Below, in pieces: positions 52,204 through 60,726 of a stretch of DNA of 64,000 nt. Position 1 is the stretch's first letter. The number at the start of each line of letters is the position of its first letter. Origin of the DNA: Nonomuraea aurantiaca (GTDB taxonomy: Bacteria; Actinomycetota; Actinomycetes; Streptosporangiales; Streptosporangiaceae); assembly GCF_020215705.1 (NCBI RefSeq), contig NZ_JAIWNB010000020.1, positions 124,001-188,000 of the forward strand, in the 5' to 3' direction. Made by a program: the position numbers and the translations under genes. The notes under the pieces are model-generated. The model searched no databases and was not told the DNA's origin. It worked only from the letters and a program-made list of their open reading frames with translations.

Positions 52204-53991
52204 GTCCAGGTCCAGCCGGAGCAGCCCGCCGGTGGGCACCGTGATCGTGTGCGTGCCGGGGGACAGCTCCAGCGTCGTGTCGTCCACCGTACGGCCCCGG
52301 CAGGTCTGGACCCTGGCGCGGGCCGTACCGGAGTGGCCGACCTGGAGCAGCACGTCGGCCGAGTCGTCGGCGTTGGCCAGCCAGAACGTGCCCGTCGCCG
52401 GCACCGCCACGGGCAACGGCGCGTAGCGGGCGGTGATCACCGTGTCTGCCGAACGGGCCGTGACCTGCGGATAGACCAGGTCCGGGCGGGCCGGCTCGAA
52501 CGCGCCGCGCTGCAGCACATCGGCGTGCTCTTTGACGAAGCCCAGCCAGAACCGCAGCACCTCCAGCTGCGCGGGCGTCTGCGTGGTGAGGTCCACCGAG
52601 ATCTGCGGGACCGCGAACAGCACGTTGACCAGCTGCGCCGCGACCCGCTCCGGGGTCTCGTCCGGGTGCCACATCAGCATGTCGGCGTGCACGGCCAGTG
52701 GCCCGGCGATCAGGCGCAGGTCCACCGTGCGCTGGCGGTTGTGCGCGGGGCTGAGCGGGCAGTCCGAGGCGCGGACCATCGTCGCGTACGGCCACAGCCC
52801 CGGGCTCACGTACGGCTGGCGCAGCTCGACCAGGCAGTCCCGGGGGAGCATGGCCAGCAGCCTGCGCACGCCCTCGTTGACGGTCGCGCAGTCGGCCTCG
52901 GGCCCCGGCTCGGGCGGGTCCTCGACGGCGAACTGGTCGATGAAGTCGATCTTCAGGCCGTCCATGCCCCACTCCTGGACCGCGCGGTTCAGGTGGCCGG
53001 CCAGGAGCTCGCGGATGTAGGGGTAGCGCGGGTCGACGATGACCGCGTTCATGTGCTCCTTGTAGGCCAGCGAGTAGGGCTGTACGCGGTCCCAGAGCGC
53101 GGTGTGGCGGCCGACGAACGGCAGGGCGTACCAGAGCAGGTAGGCGAGCCCCGCCTGCTTGACCGCCGCCACGTGTCCCGAAATATCGGGAAAAGACTTG
53201 GCGGACGGCTCCCACTCGCCGACGTGCCCGTAACCGCGCCCGCGGTCGTCGCTGTGCCAGCCGTCGTCCACGATGATCGCCTCGCAGCCCAGCTCGGCCG
53301 CCGGGCCCGCCTGCCGCTCCACGCTCGCGGCGTCGACGTGTTGCTGCATGGCGTACCAGGTCGAGTACGCGGGCATCCGCGCCACCCCGGGCACCTCTCC
53401 CGACGGGCCGCGCCACCCCTCGGCCTCGTCCGTACGCTTGCAGGCGTTGCCGCGCCACCACTCGGCCACGTCCGCGAGTGTGCGGGCGAAGGGCCGTCCG
53501 GTGAGGTCGAGCCGCAGCACCAGGCCGGTGCCGGGCTCGGCGTCGTGCTCGGCCCAGAAGCCGAAGTCCCCGGTCTCCTCCACCACCCCGGTGCGGATGT
53601 GCACCGGCCGGACCACCTCGCCGACGGCGTACGTGCACAGGGACACGTCACCGGCGCCCACCAGGCAGCCCACGGGGGCGTTCTTCTCCAGAGCGGCCAC
53701 CCGGGGCCGGCGCCAGAACGGCGGCAGCCCTCTGTGCTCGCCGCCGTCGGGCGCCCAGAAGGCCGTGGCGGCCACGCACGGCACCCGCCACGCCACGCGG
53801 ACGATGGCCGGCCGGTCCGGGGTGATCCGCACCTCGTGGACGCCCGCGGCGTCCTTGGTGACGGTCCACGTCAGCTCGGCCGCCGCCGTCGCCGTCAGCT
53901 CCGTCGCACCCGCGCGCAGGCGCGCCTCGCGGGTCTCGCCCGGAGCCCGGTCGTGCGGCTGCCAGACCCCGGTCGTCGCGGTCACTGCCAT
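52186..53991 (-). CDS. Clan GH-D glycosidase (GH36/alpha-galactosidase-like)
   Basis: A 601-residue cytoplasmic enzyme with an N-terminal beta-sandwich and a barrel related to melibiases. Seen: YSTWYAMQQHVDAASVERQA, EAIIVDDGWHSDDRGRGYGH, YLLWYALPFVG and MDGLKIDFIDQF, whose Asp (about residue 345) would be the nucleophile. The Asp in VRASDCPLSPAHNRQ (about residue 408) is the candidate acid/base. It is divergent in sequence from the GH36 enzyme at 55238, so specificity may differ (for example alpha-galactosyl versus beta-L-arabinopyranosyl). It starts 7 bp after the ROK regulator stop and is probably co-transcribed with it. Confidence 0.82.
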   Translation of the reverse strand: MAVTATTGVWQPHDRAPGETREARLRAGATELTATAAAELTWTVTKDAAGVHEVRITPDRPAIVRVAWRVPCVAATAFWAPDGGEHRGLPPFWRRPRVAALEKNAPVGCLVGAGDVSLCTYAVGEVVRPVHIRTGVVEETGDFGFWAEHDAEPGTGLVLRLDLTGRPFARTLADVAEWWRGNACKRTDEAEGWRGPSGEVPGVARMPAYSTWYAMQQHVDAASVERQAGPAAELGCEAIIVDDGWHSDDRGRGYGHVGEWEPSAKSFPDISGHVAAVKQAGLAYLLWYALPFVGRHTALWDRVQPYSLAYKEHMNAVIVDPRYPYIRELLAGHLNRAVQEWGMDGLKIDFIDQFAVEDPPEPGPEADCATVNEGVRRLLAMLPRDCLVELRQPYVSPGLWPYATMVRASDCPLSPAHNRQRTVDLRLIAGPLAVHADMLMWHPDETPERVAAQLVNVLFAVPQISVDLTTQTPAQLEVLRFWLGFVKEHADVLQRGAFEPARPDLVYPQVTARSADTVITARYAPLPVAVPATGTFWLANADDSADVLLQVGHSGTARARVQTCRGRTVDDTTLELSPGTHTITVPTGGLLRLDLDSEAAS

Positions 53992-53998
53992 TCCTGAG

Positions 53999-55174
53999 TC
54001 ACTGGCGCTCCTGGAGGGTGAAGAAGGTCTGGATGGCGACCGAGGCCGCGCCGCGCGCCCACTGCTCGAAGGGCCGGGGACGGAGGAAGATCCGGCAGTC
54101 GGCCGCCGCCCCGAAGGCCTGGCTCGCGAACGACCGGCTGATCTGCTCCTCGAACAGGTCGTAGGCCGCCAGCCCCTGCACGTCGCCGGTCACGATGATG
54201 CGCTCGGGCCCGATCAGGTTCGCCATGGCCGCCATGGCCAGCCCGATCGCGTGCCCGGCCCTGGCGAACACCTCGCGCGCCGCCACGTCGCCCGCGTGGG
54301 CGGCGTCGATGGCCGCGTCGATGGTCAGCGACGCGTCGCCGGTGGCCTCGCGGACCGCGGCCACGATGGGCGCGGTGCCGGCGATCGCCTCGACGCAGCC
54401 GCGTCCCCCGCAGTGGCACGCGGGCTCCTCGCCGCCGACCGGGACGTGCCCGATCTCCCCGGCGACGCCGTGCGAGCCGGCCACGATCCGGTCGTTCACC
54501 ACCAGCCCACAGCCGATCCCCACCCCCACCGTGACCACCGCGAACGACGACGCACCGATGCCCTCGCCGAACCACTGCTCGGCCACGGTGAGGGACTTGA
54601 CGTCGTTCTCGAGCGTGACCCGCAGACCCGTCGCCTCGGCGGCCAGCCGGGCCAGCGGCACCTGCCGCCAGTTGAGGAAGGGGGAGTAGCGCACCATGCC
54701 GTGCGCCTTGTCCACGTCGCCCGACACGGCCAGGCCCAGCGCGTGACAGCGCTGCCGGTAGGCCGGGTCGGCGGCGAGCAGCTCGGCCACGAGGTCGGCC
54801 AGCGTCGCCACCACGTCCTCGGGCGACGAGGCCGTCAGCGGGCGGTGCGCGGCGACGAGCACCTGGGCGCGCAGGTCGGTGACGACGCCGATGAGCTCGT
54901 CGTCGGTGATCTTCACGCCGGTGAAGAACTCCCGGTCCGGCTTGATGGCCAGCGGGCTGGCCGGACGGCCCGCGCCGGGCCCCGGCCGGTCCGTGGCCTC
55001 CAGCTCTTCCAGATAGCCCGCCTCGATGAACGGGCGCGCCGCCTTGGTGACGGCGGCGGACGACAGCCCCGTCCGCCTGGCGATCTCCACCCGGGAGACC
55101 GGCCCCTGCGTCAGGACCATGGTGAACACGGTGGCCGCCGCGGGAGTGGTGAGCGGTGCAGGCATGATGGGCAT
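53999..55174 (-). CDS. ROK-family transcriptional repressor
   Basis: A 391-residue regulator with an N-terminal winged HTH (VSRVEIARRTGLSSAAVTKA) and a ROK sugar-kinase-like sensor domain: LENDVKSLTVAEQWFG, VTVGVGIGCGLVVND, AGEIGHVPVGG and the zinc motif CHCGGRGCVEA. ATG 55174 lies 8 bp from the operator, which suggests a very short leader and autorepression; ATG 55165 is the alternative. The same operator core lies between the fucosidase and GH97 genes, so this repressor probably controls the whole carbohydrate locus. It is first in a two-gene operon with the glycosidase gene downstream. Confidence 0.92.
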   Translation of the reverse strand: MPIMPAPLTTPAAATVFTMVLTQGPVSRVEIARRTGLSSAAVTKAARPFIEAGYLEELEATDRPGPGAGRPASPLAIKPDREFFTGVKITDDELIGVVTDLRAQVLVAAHRPLTASSPEDVVATLADLVAELLAADPAYRQRCHALGLAVSGDVDKAHGMVRYSPFLNWRQVPLARLAAEATGLRVTLENDVKSLTVAEQWFGEGIGASSFAVVTVGVGIGCGLVVNDRIVAGSHGVAGEIGHVPVGGEEPACHCGGRGCVEAIAGTAPIVAAVREATGDASLTIDAAIDAAHAGDVAAREVFARAGHAIGLAMAAMANLIGPERIIVTGDVQGLAAYDLFEEQISRSFASQAFGAAADCRIFLRPRPFEQWARGAASVAIQTFFTLQERQ

Positions 55175-55182
55175 CGTAACAC

Positions 55183-55205
55183 TAATTAACTTCGTTAAGA
55201 ATTGA
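55183..55205. promoter_or_regulatory. ROK operator between the regulator and alpha-galactosidase genes
   Basis: The palindrome TTAACTTCGTTAA (55186-55198), with arms TTAAC and GTTAA around TTC, is the centre of a 23-bp block shared with 46565-46587 with one mismatch. It lies between the divergent ROK and GH36 genes, as expected for autoregulation plus control of the enzyme. Confidence 0.8.
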
Positions 55206-55237
55206 TTCGAAGGGCCCATCGATCTAGGCTCCGGGGC

Positions 55238-57298
55238 ATGCCTTCGGTGACCTTCGACGCGGCCAGCCGTACGTATCTGCTGCCTACCTCAACCACCAGC
55301 TACGTCCTCGGGCTCGACGCCGACGATACCCCCGTCCACCTGCACTGGGGACCTCTTCTGACCCAGGAGCAGGCGGCGTCGCTGCCGCGCCCGGCGGCAC
55401 CTCCCGCGAGCAGTTTCGACGGCGCAGGACCGGCCGAGGAACTCGGCACCGAGGCGGGAGCCCGCTTCGGCACTCCGTCGCTGCAGATCGCCTTTCCCGA
55501 TGGGTCCCGGGGCGTCGACTGGCGCCATCTCGGTCACACGATCGACGGGGGACACCTGACGGTCCACTTCCGGGACGCCGTCCAGCCGTTCGAGGTGGAC
55601 CTGCACTACCGGGTGCGCGGCGACGTCCTGGAACGGTGGACCGCGCTGCGCTCCGAGGTGCCCGTGACGATCCTGCGGTGCGACTCGGCCGCGTGGAGCG
55701 TTCCGCCGCTGCCCGGTTACCGGCTCAGCCACGCCGTCGGCGGGTGGAGCGCCGAGCACGGGCTGCGCCGTACCGACCTCACCGTGGGCGAGACGACGCT
55801 GACCAGCAGGCGTGGGCTGAGCAGCCACCACGCGAACCCGTGGCTCACCGTCGACGGCGGCGACGCGGGCGAGCGCCACGGCGAGGTGTGGAGCTGCGCG
55901 CTCGCCTGGAGCGGCAGCTGGCGCATCACGGTCACCCGCGACCCCTCGGGGAACGCGGGGTGGACGGGCGGGTTCGGCCACGAGGGCCTCACCTGGCGGC
56001 TGGAGCCGGGGGAGGAGTGGGTGACGCCGGTGTTCGCCGGCGTCTACGCGCCCGACGGGTTCGGCGGGGCCAGCCGCCGCTGGCACGACCACGTCACCGG
56101 GTACGTGCTGCCCGAGCCGGACGAGCTGCGCCCGGTGGTCTACAACGCCTGGGAGGCCGTCGGGTTCGACGTGGCCGAGTCGAACCAGAAGGAGCTGGCC
56201 GCGCTCGCCGCCCGTGCGGGGGTGGAGCTGTTCGTCATGGACGACGCGTGGTTCGGCGGGCGCACCGGCGACAGCGCTGGGCTCGGCGACTGGTGGCCGA
56301 ACCCGGACCGCTTCCCCTCCGGGCTGGCCCCGCTCATCGACGAGGTGCACGGGCTGGGCATGCGGTTCGGCCTCTGGGTCGAGCCCGAGATGGTCAACCC
56401 CGACAGCGACCTCTACCGCGCCCACCCCGACTGGGTGCTGCACATGCCCGGCCGCCCGCGCACGCTGCTGCGCAACCAGCTCGTCCTCAACTTCGCCCGG
56501 CCCGACGTCGCGGACTGGGCGCACAAGTGGCTCCACCGGCTGGTCGGCGACCACGGCGTGGACTTCCTGAAGTGGGACTTCAACCGGGCCTTCACCGAGG
56601 CGGGCTGGCCCGGCGCCGCCGACCAGGACCGGCTCTGGATCGACCACGTGCGAGCCGTCTACTCGATCATGGACCGGCTCCGCGCCGACCATCCGCACCT
56701 GCGCATCGAGGCGTGCGCGGGTGGCGGCGGCCGTACCGACCTGGGCATGCTGGCCCGTACCGACCAGGTGTGGACCTCCGACAACACCGACGCCCACGAC
56801 CGCGTCGCCATCCAGCACGGCTTCAGCCAGATCTACCCGGCCCGCGTGATGGCCGCCTGGGTGACCGACAGCCCGAACCCGCTCACCCGCCGCGTCACCC
56901 CGATCAGCTTCCGCTTCCACGTCGCCATGGCCGGCGCGCTCGGCCTCGGTGGCGACCTGCTGAAGTGGAGCCCGGCCGAGCTGGCCGAGGCGGCCGCGCT
57001 GGTCGCCGTCTACAAGGACATCAGGCCCGTCGTCCAGCTCGGGCGGCAGGACAGGCTCGAGTACGGGGTGCAGTACACCTACGGGGACCGGACGGTCGTC
57101 CTCGCCTGGCGGGGACCCGTCGCGCACGGGACGCCGCACGTGCCGCTCCGCCTGGCCGGGCTCGACCCGCTGGGCCGCTACCGCGACGAGGACACCGGGC
57201 AGCTGCATCACGGAGCCTTGCTGATGTCGGCGGGCCTGCGGCCGGACCTGCCTCCGGGCGACTACGCCAGCGCACTGATCCGCCTGCGCTCGGTGTAA
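55238..57298 (+). CDS. Alpha-galactosidase (GH36)
   Basis: A 686-residue enzyme with the full GH36 layout: N-terminal supersandwich (to about residue 290), catalytic barrel and C-terminal beta domain. Motifs are VVYNAWEAVGFDVAESNQKE, FVMDDAWFGGRTGDSAGLGD, FGLWVEPEMVNPDSDLY, DFLKWDFNRAFTEAGWPG with the nucleophile Asp (about residue 446), EACAGGGGRTDLGML, and WTSDNTDAHDRVAIQHG with the acid/base Asp (about residue 513). It hydrolyses terminal alpha-galactosyl residues. No signal peptide, so it should act on imported material. The ROK operator lies 33 bp before ATG 55238. Confidence 0.94.
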   Translation: MPSVTFDAASRTYLLPTSTTSYVLGLDADDTPVHLHWGPLLTQEQAASLPRPAAPPASSFDGAGPAEELGTEAGARFGTPSLQIAFPDGSRGVDWRHLGHTIDGGHLTVHFRDAVQPFEVDLHYRVRGDVLERWTALRSEVPVTILRCDSAAWSVPPLPGYRLSHAVGGWSAEHGLRRTDLTVGETTLTSRRGLSSHHANPWLTVDGGDAGERHGEVWSCALAWSGSWRITVTRDPSGNAGWTGGFGHEGLTWRLEPGEEWVTPVFAGVYAPDGFGGASRRWHDHVTGYVLPEPDELRPVVYNAWEAVGFDVAESNQKELAALAARAGVELFVMDDAWFGGRTGDSAGLGDWWPNPDRFPSGLAPLIDEVHGLGMRFGLWVEPEMVNPDSDLYRAHPDWVLHMPGRPRTLLRNQLVLNFARPDVADWAHKWLHRLVGDHGVDFLKWDFNRAFTEAGWPGAADQDRLWIDHVRAVYSIMDRLRADHPHLRIEACAGGGGRTDLGMLARTDQVWTSDNTDAHDRVAIQHGFSQIYPARVMAAWVTDSPNPLTRRVTPISFRFHVAMAGALGLGGDLLKWSPAELAEAAALVAVYKDIRPVVQLGRQDRLEYGVQYTYGDRTVVLAWRGPVAHGTPHVPLRLAGLDPLGRYRDEDTGQLHHGALLMSAGLRPDLPPGDYASALIRLRSV

Positions 57299-57309
57299 TC
57301 GGCCCTGGT

Positions 57310-57912
57310 TCATCCGATTGATGAAAGGCCGCGCAGGGCAAGCTGGGCGGCGCGCACGGCCGCCTCCTCCGCCTGCTCCAGCGACCCGCCCCGGTTGATG
57401 GTGGAGATGACCGCGAGCTTGGTGGCGCCGATCAGCGCGCCCACGGCCGCCGCCGCGTCCACGGGGTCGAGCTCGTCGGAAAAGGCGTCCTCCAGCGCCC
57501 GCGCCAGCTGGAGCTGACTGTCGAACAGCAGATGCAGCGCCCGTGCCTGCAAGGAGGGGACGGTCATGATGAGCCGCATCCGCAGGGGCGCGTCCAACAA
57601 TCGGAAGTCGTCGTCGCTCGCCCACTGCAGGCTCGCCCGTACGAGCCGCAGCAGCAGGTCGCCCACGTGCTCGCCGGGCATCCTGGACGCGATCATCTCC
57701 GTGGCCAGTGCCATGCGCGACGCGCCGTCGAAGAACAGCACGTCCTCCTTACTGGCGAAGTAGCTGAAGAACGTCCGCGTCGACACCTCGGCCTCGGCCG
57801 CGATCTCGGCCAGCGTGGTCTCCTCGAAACCCTTCTCGTCGAACAGCCGGAGCGCGGCATCGATCAGCGCCCGGCGTGTGCGCTGCTTCTTGCGCTCCCG
57901 TAGTCCCACCAT
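57310..57912 (-). CDS. TetR-family transcriptional regulator
   Basis: A 200-residue regulator with the N-terminal TetR HTH (LRERKKQRTRRALIDAALRL then TLAEIAAEAEVSTRTFFSYF) and an all-helical ligand domain. ATG 57912 is chosen because it directly precedes the conserved region. It is divergent from the P450 gene with 100 bp between them, a layout that usually means it represses that gene and itself. A palindrome-like element sits in the gap. Its 3' end is 11 bp from the convergent GH36 gene. Confidence 0.9.
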   Translation of the reverse strand: MVGLRERKKQRTRRALIDAALRLFDEKGFEETTLAEIAAEAEVSTRTFFSYFASKEDVLFFDGASRMALATEMIASRMPGEHVGDLLLRLVRASLQWASDDDFRLLDAPLRMRLIMTVPSLQARALHLLFDSQLQLARALEDAFSDELDPVDAAAAVGALIGATKLAVISTINRGGSLEQAEEAAVRAAQLALRGLSSIG

Positions 57913-57945
57913 GCCGGGAACTGTACCGCCAAAGTTAGGGATTTT

Positions 57946-57971
57946 CATCCATTGAAGTTTTGCAGTGAATG
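57946..57971. promoter_or_regulatory. Candidate TetR operator
   Basis: The imperfect inverted repeat CATCCATTG (57946-57954) and CAGTGAATG (57963-57971) matches at 7 of 9 positions and lies between the divergent TetR and P450 genes. It is the best dyad in the gap; binding is inferred from position only. Confidence 0.4.
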
Positions 57972-58012
57972 AGGTTTTCTGGGGGAGTTGACCACGCGAA
58001 AGGAGTCACATC

Positions 58013-59203
58013 ATGTCGGACCTGACCCTCACCACCACCCGCCAGCGCCCCTTCGACCCGCCCGACGAAATCGCCGAGCTACGAGAACAAACGCCGATCC
58101 ACCGCATGACCTACGCCGACGGGCACCTCGGCTGGATCGTGACCAGCTACGCCGCCGCCCGGGCCATACTCGCCGACGCGCGCTTCAGCAACCGCCCCGA
58201 GCTCATGCACCCGCTGATCCCGGCCCGGATGGAGCTCGCGGGGGACCAGGCGCTCCGCGTGCCGCCCGGGTTCTTCCTGCGCATGGACGCCCCCGAGCAC
58301 ACCCGCTACCGCAAGCTGCTCACCGGCCAGTTCACCGTGCGCAGGATGAAGGAGCTGGAGCCGAGGATCGCCGAGATCACCGACAGCTGCCTGGACGCCA
58401 TGGAGGCCGCGGCCAAGCCGGTGGACCTGGTGCAGGAGTTCGCGCTGCCCATCCCGTCGCTGGTGATCTGCGAGCTGCTCGGGGTGCCGTACGAGGACCG
58501 GGCGCAGTTCCAGGAAGACACCAAGGTGCTCGTCAACCTGGAGATCAAGGCCGAGGACGCCATGGGCGCGATGACGCGCATCTCCGCGTACCTGTACGGG
58601 CTGATCCAGCGCAAGCGCGCGAAGCCGGAGGACGATCTGCTCAGCGGGCTGATCGAGAACGGCGAGCTGAACGACGAGGAGCTCACGGGCGTCGCGTTCC
58701 TGCTGCTGGTGGCCGGCCACGAGACGACCGCGAACATGCTCGGCCTCGGCACGTACGCGCTGCTCACCAATCCCGCCCAGCTCGCCCTCATGCGCGATGA
58801 CCCGTCGGCGGTCGAGAACGGCGTCGAGGAGCTCCTGCGCTACCTCACGATCATCCACCTCGGCCCGGTCAGGAGCGCCCTGGCCGACGTCGAGATCGAG
58901 GGCCGGCTCATCAAGGCCGGCGAATCGGTCGCGATCCACCTCCCGGTGGCCAACCGCGACCCGTCCCGCTTCCCGGACGGCGACGCCCTCGACCTGACCC
59001 GGCCCGCCACCGGCCACCTCACGTTCGGCCACGGCATCCACCAGTGCCTCGGCCAGCAACTGGCCCGGGCCGAGATGCGCATCGCCTACCCGGCGCTCCT
59101 GCGGCGCTTCCCCGGCCTACGCTTGGCCATATCACCGGAGGAGGTGCCGATGCGCTCGGACATGAGCATCTATGGTGTGCACCGCCTCCCTGTCACCTGG
59201 TAG
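58013..59203 (+). CDS. Cytochrome P450 (CYP105-like)
   Basis: A 396-residue soluble P450. The I-helix oxygen-binding motif is LLLVAGHETTANML, the K-helix is GVEELLRYLT, and the haem loop is FGHGIHQCLGQQLARAEM with the axial Cys at about residue 345. The N-terminal LGWIVTSYAAARAILADARF and FFLRMDAPEHTRYRKLL are typical of the bacterial CYP105/CYP107 class. It probably hydroxylates a small hydrophobic substrate. A 3Fe-4S type ferredoxin follows after 4 bp, giving a standard electron-donor pair. ATG 58013 follows AAAGGAG. Confidence 0.94.
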   Translation: MSDLTLTTTRQRPFDPPDEIAELREQTPIHRMTYADGHLGWIVTSYAAARAILADARFSNRPELMHPLIPARMELAGDQALRVPPGFFLRMDAPEHTRYRKLLTGQFTVRRMKELEPRIAEITDSCLDAMEAAAKPVDLVQEFALPIPSLVICELLGVPYEDRAQFQEDTKVLVNLEIKAEDAMGAMTRISAYLYGLIQRKRAKPEDDLLSGLIENGELNDEELTGVAFLLLVAGHETTANMLGLGTYALLTNPAQLALMRDDPSAVENGVEELLRYLTIIHLGPVRSALADVEIEGRLIKAGESVAIHLPVANRDPSRFPDGDALDLTRPATGHLTFGHGIHQCLGQQLARAEMRIAYPALLRRFPGLRLAISPEEVPMRSDMSIYGVHRLPVTW

Positions 59204-59207
59204 GTCA

Positions 59208-59402
59208 ATGATGGAGATCAAGGCAGACACGACGGTGTGCATCGGTGCGGGCATGTGCGCGCTGACGGTGCCGGCGATATTCGACCAGAGCGAGGAGGAG
59301 GGGACCGTGGTGGTCCTCGACTCCACCCCACCGGCCGAACTGGAAGACGCCGTCCGCCGCGCGGTGACGCTGTGCCCGTCAGGCGCCATCTCGGTGGTCT
59401 GA
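59208..59402 (+). CDS. Ferredoxin (3Fe-4S type, P450 partner)
   Basis: A 64-residue ferredoxin like those paired with CYP105 enzymes. Its cluster cysteines are in VCIGAGMCALTVPAIF and TLCPSGAIS; a residue other than Cys at the fourth position implies a 3Fe-4S cluster. It starts at ATG 59208 or 59211, just after the P450 stop, and is translationally close. It carries electrons from a reductase; the only reductase candidate in the window is the flavoprotein at 28205-29380, which is not linked. Confidence 0.92.
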   Translation: MMEIKADTTVCIGAGMCALTVPAIFDQSEEEGTVVVLDSTPPAELEDAVRRAVTLCPSGAISVV

Positions 59403-60279
59403 GACAGCCGCCTGCACGGGTTTTCGCTTTGCTGGTTCCTTCCGCGTCGACGGCGGGTGGCTTTTGTCGTACGGACTGGCCGGCCGTGTTACGGCTCGCC
59501 CAGCCCGAACCTGCCCCGCCGTCGCCGCGACCGTCTTCTGGTGCGACCGTCTATTGGGCTGACCCTGCTACTAGACCGACCACCTATTGGGCCGACCACC
59601 TACCGAATGACCGCCCCACCGGCCCGCTAGCCTCCCCGGTTCCCCGGCCCCACCGGCCCCCCGGTCCCATCCGCCCACCGGCTCTCGGCTGCCGATACTC
59701 AGCGCGGACGCGCCACTCTCGGGGACCAGTCGGGCGCGGACCGCTGACCGTGGATCCCTGGGTGGCCTCTGAGCGCGCTGCCCGCTCCTGCGTTAACCGC
59801 CCCCGTCGGACGGACTCGCACCAAGGGGGCGGACCCCTGCGCGTGCCCTCCGCGTGCCCTCTCGCGTGTCCCCGGTGTGCCTTTCTACGCGTTCTCTGAC
59901 CCGTCCAACCTCCGTCCCGCTGCACGTCGACGGACGTATCGTCCGTCCTCCCGCACGTTGATCGAATCTGTGTTCGTAGAACAGGTTGACACCGAGCGTG
60001 ATCGAAATTATGTTCGACCTAGTGGCGTGAGGCTCGCGGCTCACGTCGTAGGACCTGGTCGCGGGCCGTTCGCTTCCCCCAAGCGAGACCCGCGATCAGG
60101 CTCCAGGGCGAAGGGCGTGTCCTCGTCGTCGGCGGAGACGAGTGGGCGCGTCCTGGCCGGACGGGGTGCGGGGAAGCTCCTCGTCCGGCCAGCCCGGCGG
60201 AATTGTCGGTGGGGTCTGCGAATCTGGCTTCACCGGTGGAGACGCCGGGAGCCGCCATGACTCCAAGGAGGCGCGCAAG
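59403..60279. other. Long gene-free region with short repeats
   Basis: Some 880 bp without a convincing gene. From 59525 to 59610 there are imperfect copies of CGACCGTCTATTGGG and GACCACCTATTGGGCC. Most of the rest is featureless GC-rich sequence. Two SOS-box-like palindromes occur at 59962-60017 and the promoter of the HEPN gene is expected to their right. Confidence 0.5.
59962..60017 (+). promoter_or_regulatory. Two LexA (SOS) box-like palindromes
   Basis: TCGAAATTATGTTCGA (60002-60017) fits the actinobacterial SOS box TCGAAC-N4-GTTCGA with one changed base. TCGAATCTGTGTTCGT (59962-59977) fits with two. They are exactly 40 bp apart on the same side of the DNA helix approximately. The next gene to the right is the HEPN protein at 60280. 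Confidence 0.55.
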
Positions 60280-60726
60280 ATGGCACCAAGGCTCAGCGAT
60301 ACGCAGGGGCCCCGGCTGTCGCCCGCAGTTAGGGCGCACCTGACGGATTCACATTCCTGCCTGGCGGAGGCGACAGCCGCTCGCACCCCGGCATCCCGAT
60401 ACGTGGCAGCGCACCTTGCAGCCCTACGAGCGGCGGCGGCGATCCTGGCCGCCCGTCCACGTCCCATGGAAGGCCGCAGGCGCCGCCTGCGCAGCGCCTG
60501 GGAGCTGCTCCCGGAGGCGGAGCCCAAGCTCGCGGAATGGGCCGCCTACTTCTCGGTGAGCGCCGCCAAGCGCGCCGCCGCCGAGGCCGGCATGGTCCGT
60601 GGCGTCAGCGCGGCCGACGCGGACGAGCTCCTGGCCGAAGCCGACACCTTCGTCGCCGTGGTCCAGGACATCCTGGGCGTCCCTGCTCAACCCCAGCTCC
60701 CGGTCGAGGTCCCCCTGGCCGGCTGA
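60280..60726 (+). CDS. SAV_6107-type HEPN domain protein
   Basis: A 148-residue all-helical protein with features of the SAV_6107 HEPN family: LSPAVRAHLTDSHSCLAEAT, SRYVAAHLAALRAAAAILA, LRSAWELLPEAEPKLAEWAA and VSAADADELLAEADTFVAVV. HEPN domains are often nucleic-acid-linked, some being RNases with an R-X4-6-H motif; I do not see that motif clearly here. In other actinobacteria this family is, as I recall, encoded next to error-prone polymerase genes of the SOS response. Those are not adjacent here, but two SOS-box-like sites lie upstream. ATG 60280 follows AAGGAGG. Confidence 0.78.
   Translation: MAPRLSDTQGPRLSPAVRAHLTDSHSCLAEATAARTPASRYVAAHLAALRAAAAILAARPRPMEGRRRRLRSAWELLPEAEPKLAEWAAYFSVSAAKRAAAEAGMVRGVSAADADELLAEADTFVAVVQDILGVPAQPQLPVEVPLAG

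Noticed and set aside
55289-57625. Long minus-strand open frame (778 codons) opposite the GH36 gene
   Set aside because: Fully antisense to an enzyme with clear catalytic motifs; no domain of its own.
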